DNA of 42,839 bases from Phycisphaerales bacterium (GTDB lineage Bacteria; Planctomycetota; Phycisphaerae; Phycisphaerales; SM1A02): contig JABABZ010000005.1 of the NCBI GenBank assembly GCA_014237965.1, positions 1-42,839 on the forward strand, read 5' to 3'. The stretch's first letter is position 1, and the number at the start of each line of letters is the position of its first letter. The position numbers were made by a program, and so were the translations under genes. Below, in pieces: positions 35,162-42,816 of this stretch. A model generated the notes under the pieces. The model saw only the letters and a list, made by a program, of their open reading frames with translations. It did no database searches and was not told the DNA's origin.

Positions 35162-37690
35162 ATGATGCCACGCGCCCTGACGGTCCTGCTCCTCCTCTCG
35201 CTCGTTCCCGCCCTCGGCACCCCGGTCGATGCGGCCGAGCCACCGCCGGTGATCGCCGAATTCGATGAGTACCTGGTGATCGACCGGATCGGAGAAGGTG
35301 GACGCAGGCCGGTCCACACCGACGCCATCGAGAAGTCCATCGTGGATGGCTCCTGGGAGACACCCGAGCCCGGAGATTCCGTCGACATCGAGGGCATTCC
35401 TCGAATCTGGCAGACACGAACCGCCGGCGAGGACGGATGGCTTCAGGATGACCTGCTTCGCGGTGGTTATGCCGTCGCCGTCATCGATCGATCGGAAGCC
35501 GGGCCCGCCATCCTCGAGGCGCGTGGACATTCACTGGTCTACGTGAATGGCGAACCCAGACCAGGTGATCCTTATGCGAACGGGACGCTCCGGCTGCCGG
35601 TGATGTTGAAGGCGGGACCGAACGAATTCCTCTTCTCCGTGGGCCGCGGCCGAGTGAATGCACGACTGGTCGATGTCCCCCGCGATTCGGAGGGCGATCC
35701 GAAGACGTTCTTCTTCACCGGCGTCGACGACACGATTCCCGATGCGGTCGCAGGCCTCCCGATCGAAGCACCCGCCGGAATCGTGGTGGCCAACATCGGC
35801 GACGAATGGGCGCCGAACATCTCCATTCTGGTCACCGGCCCGGGTGGCGAAGAAGTCGCCATCGGCATGACCTCGATCCCGCCCGGCTCGGTTCGAAAGA
35901 TTCCCATCCGATTGCTTGCCGTGTCCCGACCCGGCGCGAAGACCGTCGACTTCAAGGTCGAGTTGATCGATGCCGGACGGATCGAACCGCTGGATTCCCG
36001 AACGATTCAAGTCCGAGTGGTCGAGCCCGACCAGACTCGGAAGATCACCTTCAGAAGCGAGATCGACGATACGGTTCAGTTCTACGGCCTGGTGCCGAGT
36101 TCGGCACCGCCGCCGGCGGAGGGCGATCCTGGCGGAGGCCTCGGTCTGATCCTCTCGCTGCATGGCGCCGGAGTGAATGCTCGAGGCCAGGCAGGGGCGT
36201 ACGCACCCAAGGAATTCGCCCACATCGTCGCACCGACCAATCGCCGCGAATTCGGTTTCGACTGGGAGGACTGGGGACGACTGGACGCCCTGGAAGTGCT
36301 CGAACATGCCCGCCGGACCCTCGGGACCCAGCCCGCCAGGCAGTGGGTCACCGGACATTCGATGGGTGGCCACGGAACCTGGCACGCCGCCGCTCATCAT
36401 CCAGATCTGTTCGCCGCCGCCGCTCCGAGCGCCGGTTGGATTTCATTCGACACATATGGTTCCGAGCGGCTCCGCGGAGACGACTCGCCGAATTCCATCG
36501 CATCGATCATGGCGCGGGCCGCCAATCCGAGTGACACGCTTCTTCTGAAGAACAATCTCGACGAACTCGGGATCTACGTGCTCCATGGCGATGCCGACGA
36601 CAACGTTCCGGTGGATCAAGCTCGAACGATGCGCGAGCACCTCGGAGGTTTTCATCCCGACTTCGCGTACTACGAACAACCGGGCGCCGGTCATTGGTGG
36701 GGGAATCGATGCGTCGACTGGCCGCCACTGATGCAGTTTCTCGAATCGAAATCGCGGACCTTCGATTCGGATCGGATCGACTTCACGACCATCTCACCGG
36801 GAATCAACGCCGGACACGACTGGTTCGAGATCGCCCAGCAGCAGGTGGCGTTCGCACCGTCCAGGGTGACGGGGTCTCGAGATCGGGAGGCTGGCCGAAT
36901 CGAACTCGACACCGAGAACGTGGAACGACTCAAGATCGACCTCGATGCGGGCTCTCGCCCCTGGACCGTGGTCCTCGATGGCCAGGTGATCCCCTCGAAT
37001 CCCCGCTTCGACCAGATGAACGGGATCACGCCCGCCATCTTCAACCACACCGGCGAAGAATGGCGTCGCGCCGCCACGTTCAATCCGAAAGAGAAGAATG
37101 CGGGGCGAAGCGGTGGTTTCAAGGATGCGTTCCGTCGCACTCCACTGCTCGTGGTGGGAACGCTCGGAAGCGATGAAGAGGACCGGATCACACTCGCCCG
37201 AGCGATCCTCGACGCCGAGACGTTTCTCTACCGGGGCAACGGCGGATTCGATGTCATGCTCGACACCGACTTCGACGTCGGCCAACATCCTCGACGGAAC
37301 ATCATCCTCTACGGCAACATGGAGACCAACGCCGCCTGGCCGACCCTGTTGGGAGATGATCCGCTTCAGATCGATCGCGAAGGAATCCGATTCGGTGAAT
37401 TGAAACTCGAGGGTGACGACCTCGCCGTTCTGGCGATCCGACCTCGACCGCGCTGGGCATCCGGATCGATCGGCATCGTCGCGGGGACCGGACCACGGGG
37501 ACTTCGACTGACGGAGCGCATCCCCTACTTCCGAAGCGGCGTCCACTATCCCGATCTCGTGGTGTTCGGACCCGAGTCGATCGCTCCGGGCACTGAAGGC
37601 CTCGATGGAATCCGTGCCGCCGCCTACTTCGAGAACGACTGGATGCTCGAAGACGACTTCGCGATTCGTGAACCGAACGCAGCGGACTGA
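35162..37690 (+). CDS. Secreted alpha/beta-hydrolase (esterase/prolyl-oligopeptidase-like)
   Basis: An 842-residue exported protein. The signal peptide ends around residue 25 (LVPALGTPVDA-AE). The N-terminal 290 residues are beta-rich and resemble a carbohydrate- or protein-binding module. The hydrolase core follows: GLILSLHGAGVNARGQAG (oxyanion region), nucleophile S400 in GHSMGGHG, Asp in LHGDADDNVPVDQ and His in QPGAGHWW. The rest (about 540-842) is a C-terminal domain seen in related large esterases. Substrate unknown; a polysaccharide ester or peptide is possible. It begins 21 bp after the zinc-ribbon gene, so it may be co-transcribed with the ebo-type cluster. Confidence 0.85.
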   Translation: MMPRALTVLLLLSLVPALGTPVDAAEPPPVIAEFDEYLVIDRIGEGGRRPVHTDAIEKSIVDGSWETPEPGDSVDIEGIPRIWQTRTAGEDGWLQDDLLRGGYAVAVIDRSEAGPAILEARGHSLVYVNGEPRPGDPYANGTLRLPVMLKAGPNEFLFSVGRGRVNARLVDVPRDSEGDPKTFFFTGVDDTIPDAVAGLPIEAPAGIVVANIGDEWAPNISILVTGPGGEEVAIGMTSIPPGSVRKIPIRLLAVSRPGAKTVDFKVELIDAGRIEPLDSRTIQVRVVEPDQTRKITFRSEIDDTVQFYGLVPSSAPPPAEGDPGGGLGLILSLHGAGVNARGQAGAYAPKEFAHIVAPTNRREFGFDWEDWGRLDALEVLEHARRTLGTQPARQWVTGHSMGGHGTWHAAAHHPDLFAAAAPSAGWISFDTYGSERLRGDDSPNSIASIMARAANPSDTLLLKNNLDELGIYVLHGDADDNVPVDQARTMREHLGGFHPDFAYYEQPGAGHWWGNRCVDWPPLMQFLESKSRTFDSDRIDFTTISPGINAGHDWFEIAQQQVAFAPSRVTGSRDREAGRIELDTENVERLKIDLDAGSRPWTVVLDGQVIPSNPRFDQMNGITPAIFNHTGEEWRRAATFNPKEKNAGRSGGFKDAFRRTPLLVVGTLGSDEEDRITLARAILDAETFLYRGNGGFDVMLDTDFDVGQHPRRNIILYGNMETNAAWPTLLGDDPLQIDREGIRFGELKLEGDDLAVLAIRPRPRWASGSIGIVAGTGPRGLRLTERIPYFRSGVHYPDLVVFGPESIAPGTEGLDGIRAAAYFENDWMLEDDFAIREPNAAD

Positions 37691-37699
37691 CGATCGGAC

Positions 37700-38035
37700 T
37701 CAATCGAGCCCGAGCCGCTGTTCCTCGTCCGAGATCTCCTGCTTCAGCCGCGATGCCATCTCGCGGAGATCAGCGATCGATTCATCGACCTGCTTCACCG
37801 CATCGCTCGTCGTGCCCACGTTGTCGGACAACTCCGACATCGCTTCGCTGATCTGCCGAGCCGCATCTCGCTGCGCCTTCATGCTCTCGAGCACCGTGGC
37901 GAATCGCGGATTGAGATCCTGATTCCGCTCGATGACTTCGGTGAGACCCTCGGCGATCTGCGCGCTGGTCACCGCCGTCTCGTCGAGTCTGCACTGAAAC
38001 ACGTTCATGTTCCGGACGCCGAAGCGTCCGGGCAT
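37700..38035 (-). CDS. Chemoreceptor C-terminal-end-like fragment
   Basis: About 111 residues, predicted coiled coil. I start it at the ATG at 38035, which shares its A with the stop of the thioredoxin-like gene (TGATG), rather than the TTG one codon earlier. The core NPRFATVLESMKAQRDAARQ, then ISEAMSELSDNVGTTSDAVK, and the IADLREMASRLKQEI end match the last helix of methyl-accepting chemotaxis proteins of the WspA type. The sensor, membrane, HAMP and signalling-tip parts are absent, so it cannot act as a normal receptor. It may be a relic or a small partner for another receptor. The stop is 10 bp from that of the convergent hydrolase. Confidence 0.6.
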   Translation of the reverse strand: MPGRFGVRNMNVFQCRLDETAVTSAQIAEGLTEVIERNQDLNPRFATVLESMKAQRDAARQISEAMSELSDNVGTTSDAVKQVDESIADLREMASRLKQEISDEEQRLGLD

Positions 38036-38649
38036 CAACCCTTGGGACCGGTCTTGGTTCTCATCTTGGGGAACGCGGCAAGCACCTTCTGGGGCCCGAC
38101 GTAACTCTTCCGATTCTTCGGGGTGTACTTTCCGTCGGTCTCGTATGAGCCCATGAGCGCGTTGCCGTCATCATCAAGAACCACGAGGTTCGGGATGCCA
38201 CCGCCGGCGTACGCGGACTTGACGTTGCGGTTTCCCGGAGATCCGAAGGGAATCGTATAGAACGGCATCTTGTACTTCTTCAGGTACTCCATTTGCGCTT
38301 CCTTGCTCCGATCGGAACTCACGAAGATGATCGCGAAGTCCTTCGCGTCGGCGTTCGCCTTCGCGAACTTGACCAGATCCGGAGTGAACGCACGGCACGG
38401 AGGGCACCACCCGGCCGAGAAGTAGAGGAGCACGTGCTTCTTGCCCTTGAGGACATCGGCGGTCTTGAACGACTTGCCGGACTTGTCCTCGAGCGTCTCA
38501 CCGATCATCGATGCGAGCTTGGCGTTTCCGCCGGCGTCCGCGGCCTTGGCCGGGGCCTTGGTCGGAGCGGGTTGGATCGCCGGAGTGTCCTGGGGCGACG
38601 CGGCCAGCGAAGTGGCGGCGATGACGAGGCTGGCAAGGATCGTATGCAT
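38035..38649 (-). CDS. Thioredoxin-like (tryparedoxin-type) exported protein
   Basis: A 204-residue protein with a cleavable signal peptide (MHTILASLVIAATSLAA-SPQ), then an Ala/Pro/Lys-rich linker to about residue 42, and a thioredoxin fold with the active site W81-C82-PP-C85 in YFSAGWCPPCRAFTP. The following FAIIFVSSDRSKEAQMEYLK and the GGGIPNLVVLDDDGNAL cis-Pro loop are characteristic of the tryparedoxin/nucleoredoxin subgroup. It would reduce or form disulfides in the periplasm. GGAG lies about 10 bases before the start. The gene is coupled to the chemoreceptor-end-like fragment. No DsbD-like reductant partner is near. Confidence 0.92.
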   Translation of the reverse strand: MHTILASLVIAATSLAASPQDTPAIQPAPTKAPAKAADAGGNAKLASMIGETLEDKSGKSFKTADVLKGKKHVLLYFSAGWCPPCRAFTPDLVKFAKANADAKDFAIIFVSSDRSKEAQMEYLKKYKMPFYTIPFGSPGNRNVKSAYAGGGIPNLVVLDDDGNALMGSYETDGKYTPKNRKSYVGPQKVLAAFPKMRTKTGPKG

Positions 38650-38758
38650 CTATTCAGGCTCCGTGAGTTGGAAGTTGCTGGATTGCGAACGAGTTCACCA
38701 TACGGGAAAAGCGGTTGGGAATCGATCCATTTGAGAATTCCCGCCGCCGAACCGGGGT

Positions 38759-39913
38759 TCAACCGCTTCCCGTGAGTTCGTCCGGGGTCTCCGCTCGGCA
38801 GGCATCATCCAGCGAGGCTCCCGCCATGGGCCCGGCGCCTCGGCTGGCCATCGGCGACGTCCTCGCCTTTTCGTCGGAGGCCGCCCACTCGATCCAGTGA
38901 TCGACCGCCGCCCGCATCGTCTCGAGATCCGGCGCCGTGCGAATGGCCTCCTTCAACGGTTTCACGTGACCCATCGACTTTCCGTACCAGGAGATCCGCT
39001 GCCGCATCAGTTCCGCGGCGGCGCGTTGATTCAAGTGGGTGGCGCACAGCTCGACATGGCGTCGGATCACCTGGAACTTCTCGATCAGTGCCGGCTCGAC
39101 GACCTGTCGTTCCAACGCCGAACGATCGACCTCGGAATCCGGATGCTCGCCCCGAGCCAGACGCACCGCGGCGTCCGCCTGCCGGAAGATCCAGGGTTTT
39201 CGAATCGCCGCACGCGCGATCATGACACCGGCGCATCCGCTATGAGCCATCAACTTCACCGCATCCTGCGGCTCGATCACGTCTCCGTTTCCGATGATCG
39301 GTATCCGATCGACCGCGGCCACGACCTCGCCGATGGCGTCCCAGTTGGCGCAGCCCTTGAAACGCTGGACCGTGGTCCGACCATGGACGGTGACCAGGGC
39401 GATGCCGGCCGATTCGAGATCCCGAGCCAGTCGCGGTGCGACGATCGAATCCTCGTCCCATCCCAGTCGGACCTTCGCGGTGACTGGAATCCGCCCGCCG
39501 GAGTGCCGATCGACGGCAGCGATGATTCGTTCGACGAGATCCAGCGTGCTGGGACAGTCGCGGAGGAGCAACGATCCCCAGTTCTTCTTCGCCACCTTGT
39601 CGACGGGACAGCCCATGTTGATGTCGATCACCGCCGCCCCATGATCGACGGCCCAGCAGGCGGCTTCCGGGAGCGGATCGTGCGGTGCACCGTACAACTG
39701 CATTCCAAAGGGCTCGTCTCCCGGAGCGGTGGAGGCCAGAACCATCGACTTCTCGGTTCCTGCCAGCACGGCACGGCTGTTGAGAAGGTCGGAGTAGGCG
39801 CAGCCGACGCCGCCGAGTTCTCGGCAGAGGAGGCGGAAGGCGAGGTCCGTGTGGCCCGCGATGGGCGCGAGGAGAACACGGGATTCGAGTTGGAGTGATC
39901 CGATCGAGAGCAT
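38759..39913 (-). CDS. tRNA-dihydrouridine synthase (Dus family)
   Basis: A 384-residue FMN-dependent enzyme that reduces uridine to dihydrouridine in tRNA. The start at 39913 gives MLSIGSLQLESRVLLAPIAG, the usual Dus N-terminus. The catalytic Cys is C102 in NMGCPVDKVAKKNWGSLLL. FMN-binding motifs are KVRLGWDED, VTVHGRTTVQRFKG and PIIGNGDV. A helical tRNA-binding region follows, with RQRISWYGKSM. The C-terminal 35 residues are a low-complexity extension (Ala, Asp, Glu). Which Dus type (A, B or C) is uncertain; DusB-like is my reading. It diverges from the MOSC gene across 40 bp. Confidence 0.92.
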   Translation of the reverse strand: MLSIGSLQLESRVLLAPIAGHTDLAFRLLCRELGGVGCAYSDLLNSRAVLAGTEKSMVLASTAPGDEPFGMQLYGAPHDPLPEAACWAVDHGAAVIDINMGCPVDKVAKKNWGSLLLRDCPSTLDLVERIIAAVDRHSGGRIPVTAKVRLGWDEDSIVAPRLARDLESAGIALVTVHGRTTVQRFKGCANWDAIGEVVAAVDRIPIIGNGDVIEPQDAVKLMAHSGCAGVMIARAAIRKPWIFRQADAAVRLARGEHPDSEVDRSALERQVVEPALIEKFQVIRRHVELCATHLNQRAAAELMRQRISWYGKSMGHVKPLKEAIRTAPDLETMRAAVDHWIEWAASDEKARTSPMASRGAGPMAGASLDDACRAETPDELTGSG

Positions 39914-39952
39914 GGCGTGTGGTCCAAGGTCCCCGAGAGTACGGTGCGAACC

Positions 39953-40822
39953 ATGTCGGACGCCAATGCCATCGTCACATCTCTCCAGGTGCACCCGGTG
40001 AAATCCGCCCGCGGACTCGGTCCGGACGCCTGGTGGTTCAGCGATCGAGGACCGGTTCTGGATCGACGTTGGATGCTTGTCGACCAGAATCGGCGGTTCA
40101 TCTCCCTCCGAGAGGTACCCGGGCTGGCGCGTCTTCTGGTCGAACTTCCCGATTTCCCGGATGCGCCCGACGACGACACCGGTCTCCCCGAAGTGGTTCG
40201 CCTCACCGTCGGCGACGAGTCGATCGAGTTCGAGCCGATCGAGTCGACGGCGTCACAGCGGGAATCGGTCGTTCTTTGGAAGGCCGAACGGGTCGTCGTG
40301 CCGGAGCCGGCCGCGGTCGACGAGTGGCTTTCCCACCAATTCCAACAGGAAGTCCGCCTGGTCCGCCATGAACCCTCGCGTGATCCGTGGGTCCAGACCG
40401 AGCCCGAGGCGCAGGGCGCCACGACCGGGCTTGCAGATGGCTATCCCGTGCTCTTCGCTTCCGAGACCACCTTGCTCGAGGGAATCCCCGGCCAATGGGG
40501 GATGCGACGTTTCAGGCCGAATGTCGCGATCAACGGGGCCAGAGCATGGGCGGAAGATGGATGGAAGCGGATCAGGGTCGGCGGCGCGGAGCTGGAACTG
40601 GTCAAGCCGTGTGTCCGCTGCGTGGCGACCACCGTCGATCCCAAGTCGGGTGTGCGAACTGGACCAGAGCCCCTTTCCCTGCTCGCCAAGGGCCGGACCT
40701 GGAACGGCAAGCCGGTCTTCGGCTGGAATGCCATTGTGAAGGTCGCAGGGCTGATTCAGATCGGAGATGCCATCGAGATTCTGGAAGAAAAGCCCCCTTC
40801 TCTGGCTTCTGAGGGGCCTTGA
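39953..40822 (+). CDS. MOSC domain protein, YcbX type
   Basis: A 289-residue protein with an N-terminal MOSC_N beta-barrel (IVTSLQVHPVKSARGLGPDA, RWMLVDQNRRFISLRE) and a C-terminal MOSC domain. FRPNVAINGARAW and the cofactor Cys in LVKPCVRCVATTVDP (C220, C223) are typical. Family members bind molybdenum cofactor and detoxify N-hydroxylated bases such as 6-N-hydroxylaminopurine, working with a flavin/[2Fe-2S] reductase. The usual C-terminal ferredoxin domain of YcbX is absent, so a separate reductase would be needed. The start at 39953 is the first ATG that gives the family N-terminus. Confidence 0.92.
   Translation: MSDANAIVTSLQVHPVKSARGLGPDAWWFSDRGPVLDRRWMLVDQNRRFISLREVPGLARLLVELPDFPDAPDDDTGLPEVVRLTVGDESIEFEPIESTASQRESVVLWKAERVVVPEPAAVDEWLSHQFQQEVRLVRHEPSRDPWVQTEPEAQGATTGLADGYPVLFASETTLLEGIPGQWGMRRFRPNVAINGARAWAEDGWKRIRVGGAELELVKPCVRCVATTVDPKSGVRTGPEPLSLLAKGRTWNGKPVFGWNAIVKVAGLIQIGDAIEILEEKPPSLASEGP
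40789..40820 (+). terminator. Possible terminator overlapping the MOSC gene end
   Basis: AAGCCCCCTT near 40789-40800 pairs with AGGGGCCTT at 40812-40820, with one C-C mismatch. The T-run is short and interrupted (GTTTCTTC). It ends at the MOSC stop codon. Weak but in the expected place. Confidence 0.3.
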
Positions 40823-40873
40823 AGTCCGTTTCTTCGCATGACGCCGGATTTGTCGCTCCGTCCGGGAATTTCA

Positions 40874-40902
40874 TTTCCCTCGACCTGATTCGGTGCTAGA
40901 TT
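40874..40902 (+). promoter_or_regulatory. Candidate promoter for the first PEP-CTERM gene
   Basis: TAGATT at 40897-40902 with an extended -10 TG at 40894-40895 is the best -10 in the 260-bp gap. The -35 17 bp upstream (TTTCCC at 40874-40879) is poor. Transcription from here would make a leader of about 170 bases carrying the hairpins described separately. Confidence 0.35.
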
Positions 40903-40938
40903 TCTGGCGTAGGGACGTGGAATCTGGGTTTCACGCGG

Positions 40939-41074
40939 CCGATCGCGATAAGGGTTGCGATCGGTGGGAATTGGGAACAGAGATCGCAAGTTGCTTTCGG
41001 CTCTTCGAGCCGGTCCCGTTTGGAGGCGGGATGGCCTTTTCAAGGCCGAGCCCGTGCGATCGATGGAAAAGGGA
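40939..41074 (+). promoter_or_regulatory. Structured leader of the first PEP-CTERM gene
   Basis: Four perfect hairpins occur in series: CCGATCGC/GCGATCGG (40939-40964), CGGCTC-ttc-GAGCCG (40998-41012), TCCCG-tttggagg-CGGGA (41014-41031) and GGCCTT-ttc-AAGGCC (41033-41047). The Shine-Dalgarno GGAAAAGGGA follows at 41065-41074. A similar arrangement, with the shared loop GGAGGCG, precedes the next PEP-CTERM gene. Confidence 0.45.
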
Positions 41075-41082
41075 CCGACATC

Positions 41083-41856
41083 GTGACACGGACGATCCAA
41101 TCGTATGCGCTCGGAGGCTGTATCTCCGCTCTGCTCATGTTCAATACCAACGCTCTGGCCCAGAGCGACTCCGTTGGATCGATCGGTCTTTCGACCGGGT
41201 CGGAATCCTCGAGTTGGTCGGCCGGCGCCTATGGGCAGACCGACTGGAATGAGGATGGCTACCACTTCACCGGAAGTGATTCCAGCTCCGATTGGAGTGC
41301 AAGCTGGTCGATGACGTCCTCGATGTCCTCGTCAAGTGGAGGGCAGAGCCTGATCCTGAACTTCACGGTGACCAATACCTCTGCGATGGAACAGACCTTC
41401 TTCCTGTTCGCCACGGACCCCCTCAACAGCCCGATCATCGGTTCATCCCTGGTGGGTGGCTCGATCGCCGGTACCTACACCGACCTCAACGGGGACGGCG
41501 TCGAGGTGTCGGCCCCCGCATCAGGCTCGATCTACACCGCATTCGTCGATGCGAGCACCTACGACCCCTTCGACGGGGTCGTGGTCGACACGCTCCTCGA
41601 CGGCGCCACCGGATCGGCGGCGAACTTCCTCTCCGGAAACTTCGAAGGGACATCCTTCGGTGACTTCCCGACCATTCCGGGCCAGATGGGTCCGGAAGCA
41701 CTCGTCAACTACGGGATGCTGCTCGAATTCACCGTCTCTGCCGGCGACACCGTCGGACTCACGTCAAGCATGGCAATCGCCACCCCTGCTCCAGGAGCAC
41801 TCGCCCTTCTCGGCCTCGCAGCCATCTGCGGCCGACGTCGGCGACGCGGCGGCTGA
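41083..41856 (+). CDS. PEP-CTERM sorting domain protein
   Basis: A 257-residue exported protein. I start it at the GTG at 41083 because AAAAGGGA sits 8 bases upstream and the signal peptide (TRTIQSYALGGCISALLMF... ALA) begins right there; an in-frame ATG 63 bases upstream would give a poor leader. The mature part is rich in Ser, Gly and Thr and beta-prone, with repeated SSSDWSASWSMTSS-like stretches and no catalytic motif. The C-terminus is a PEP-CTERM signal: TPAPGALALLGLAAICG then RRRRRGG. Exosortase would recognise and process it for surface or matrix delivery; the exosortase gene is not in this window. Confidence 0.9.
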   Translation: MTRTIQSYALGGCISALLMFNTNALAQSDSVGSIGLSTGSESSSWSAGAYGQTDWNEDGYHFTGSDSSSDWSASWSMTSSMSSSSGGQSLILNFTVTNTSAMEQTFFLFATDPLNSPIIGSSLVGGSIAGTYTDLNGDGVEVSAPASGSIYTAFVDASTYDPFDGVVVDTLLDGATGSAANFLSGNFEGTSFGDFPTIPGQMGPEALVNYGMLLEFTVSAGDTVGLTSSMAIATPAPGALALLGLAAICGRRRRRGG

Positions 41857-41904
41857 CTGCCGATAACGCTCGTGATCCGTGCAGACGGACGAGCGAGAAG
41901 ATCG

Positions 41905-41934
41905 TTCAAGCCAACCAGACGAGGTTGGCTTGAA
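41905..41934. repeat. Perfect 12-bp inverted repeat
   Basis: TTCAAGCCAACC (41905-41916) and GGTTGGCTTGAA (41923-41934) are exact complements with a 6-base loop. It is 48 bp after the first PEP-CTERM gene and lacks a T-run on either side, so it may be a transcript-end hairpin or part of the next leader. Confidence 0.6.
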
Positions 41935-41944
41935 AACCCAGTGA

Positions 41945-42068
41945 TCGGAAGCAGACTTCCGACGTCTTGATTCGTGCCGGCGACCTTCCCTTGCGGAGGC
42001 GCGTCGGCCCAGAAAGCCCGTTCGGTTTCCCGTGATTCGGCCCTCGGCCCGGCACGGAAGAAAAGGGA
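41945..42068 (+). promoter_or_regulatory. Structured leader of the second PEP-CTERM gene
   Basis: TCGGAAG-caga-CTTCCGA (41945-41962) and GCCGGCG/CGTCGGC (41976-42008, one G-T pair) form hairpins; the second loop holds GGAGGCG (41995-42001). AAAAGGGA at 42061-42068 is the Shine-Dalgarno. Order and loop motif resemble the leader of the preceding PEP-CTERM gene. No clear promoter boxes were seen. Confidence 0.4.
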
Positions 42069-42078
42069 TCGCAGTCGC

Positions 42079-42795
42079 ATGATTCATATGAAGACCCCCA
42101 ACTTGAAGTTCTGCATTCCGGCGGTCGCCGGCGTGCTCGTCTCCGCTTCGGTGGCATCGGCCTCGATCACCGGTCCTGATCTCGAGGTCTCCTGGATCGT
42201 GGACGGATCGGTCAACTCCGCCACGCTGGTTGGCACAGACCTCGGCGGCGGTGTCTTCAGTTACGCCGCGATGACCTCCGATACCGGATATGCGATCGAC
42301 TGGGAGATGACCGTCAACAACAATGGTGCTTCCGGAGGCTACGAAGTCCTCAGTTCCACTCTGGGCGTCACCAACCTCAGTCTCGCGGATGCCGCATTCG
42401 AACTTTCGATTCTCCTCCCCACCGCCTTCGGTTCCGGTTCCGCCGTCTACGGCGGAAGCATCGGTGGCTCGATCACCGGAGATGACGGCGGCGGCTACAT
42501 CGGTGCCTTGGGCCCGTACTCGCTCTGGACCGGCTTCGTCGACGGCTCGGAGATCGCCTCCATGATCGATGCCCCGTTCTTCGTCGAGACCGATCCCTTC
42601 GGTTCGGCCGCCATCCCCGCTGCCGCCTTCGGTGAGCCCATCCCCAGTCTCCCGGGCGCCTCGCCGCTCTCCTCCATGTCACTTGAACTCGACTTCATTC
42701 TCGGCGGCGGAGACACGGCCAGCATCACCAGCACGTTCGTCGCTCAGGTGCCTGCACCCGCCACGCTCGCTCTCTTCGGAGTCGCGGGACTCTGA
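42079..42795 (+). CDS. PEP-CTERM protein with basic tail cut off by a stop codon
   Basis: A 238-residue exported protein with a signal peptide (MIHMKTPNLKFCIPAVAGVL...ASA) and a Ser/Gly/Ala-rich beta-prone mature part. It ends QVPAPATLALFGVAGL and then TGA at 42793-42795. This is the PEP motif and hydrophobic helix of a PEP-CTERM signal without the basic tail. The next in-frame codons encode RRRRRH and a second stop (42796-42816), so the missing tail is directly there. A sense codon at 42793, for example CGA, would restore a normal signal. It may be a recent nonsense mutation, a sequencing error or readthrough. The start at 42079 has AAAAGGGA 10 bases upstream; Met at 42088 is an alternative. 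Confidence 0.85.
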   Translation: MIHMKTPNLKFCIPAVAGVLVSASVASASITGPDLEVSWIVDGSVNSATLVGTDLGGGVFSYAAMTSDTGYAIDWEMTVNNNGASGGYEVLSSTLGVTNLSLADAAFELSILLPTAFGSGSAVYGGSIGGSITGDDGGGYIGALGPYSLWTGFVDGSEIASMIDAPFFVETDPFGSAAIPAAAFGEPIPSLPGASPLSSMSLELDFILGGGDTASITSTFVAQVPAPATLALFGVAGL

Positions 42796-42816
42796 CGCCG
42801 TCGACGACGCCACTGA
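42796..42816 (+). other. In-frame continuation encoding the missing Arg tail
   Basis: CGC CGT CGA CGA CGC CAC TGA follows the stop codon of the second PEP-CTERM gene in the same frame and encodes five Arg, a His and a stop. It is the basic end expected of the sorting signal. Confidence 0.85.

Noticed and set aside
38036-38038. TTG as start of the chemoreceptor-end-like gene
   Set aside because: The ATG one codon downstream forms a TGATG coupling with the preceding stop, a pattern seen repeatedly in this window.
42793-42795. TGA as a selenocysteine codon in the second PEP-CTERM gene
   Set aside because: Selenocysteine would be odd before an Arg tail and no SECIS-like hairpin is evident in the few bases left; a mutated Arg codon is simpler.
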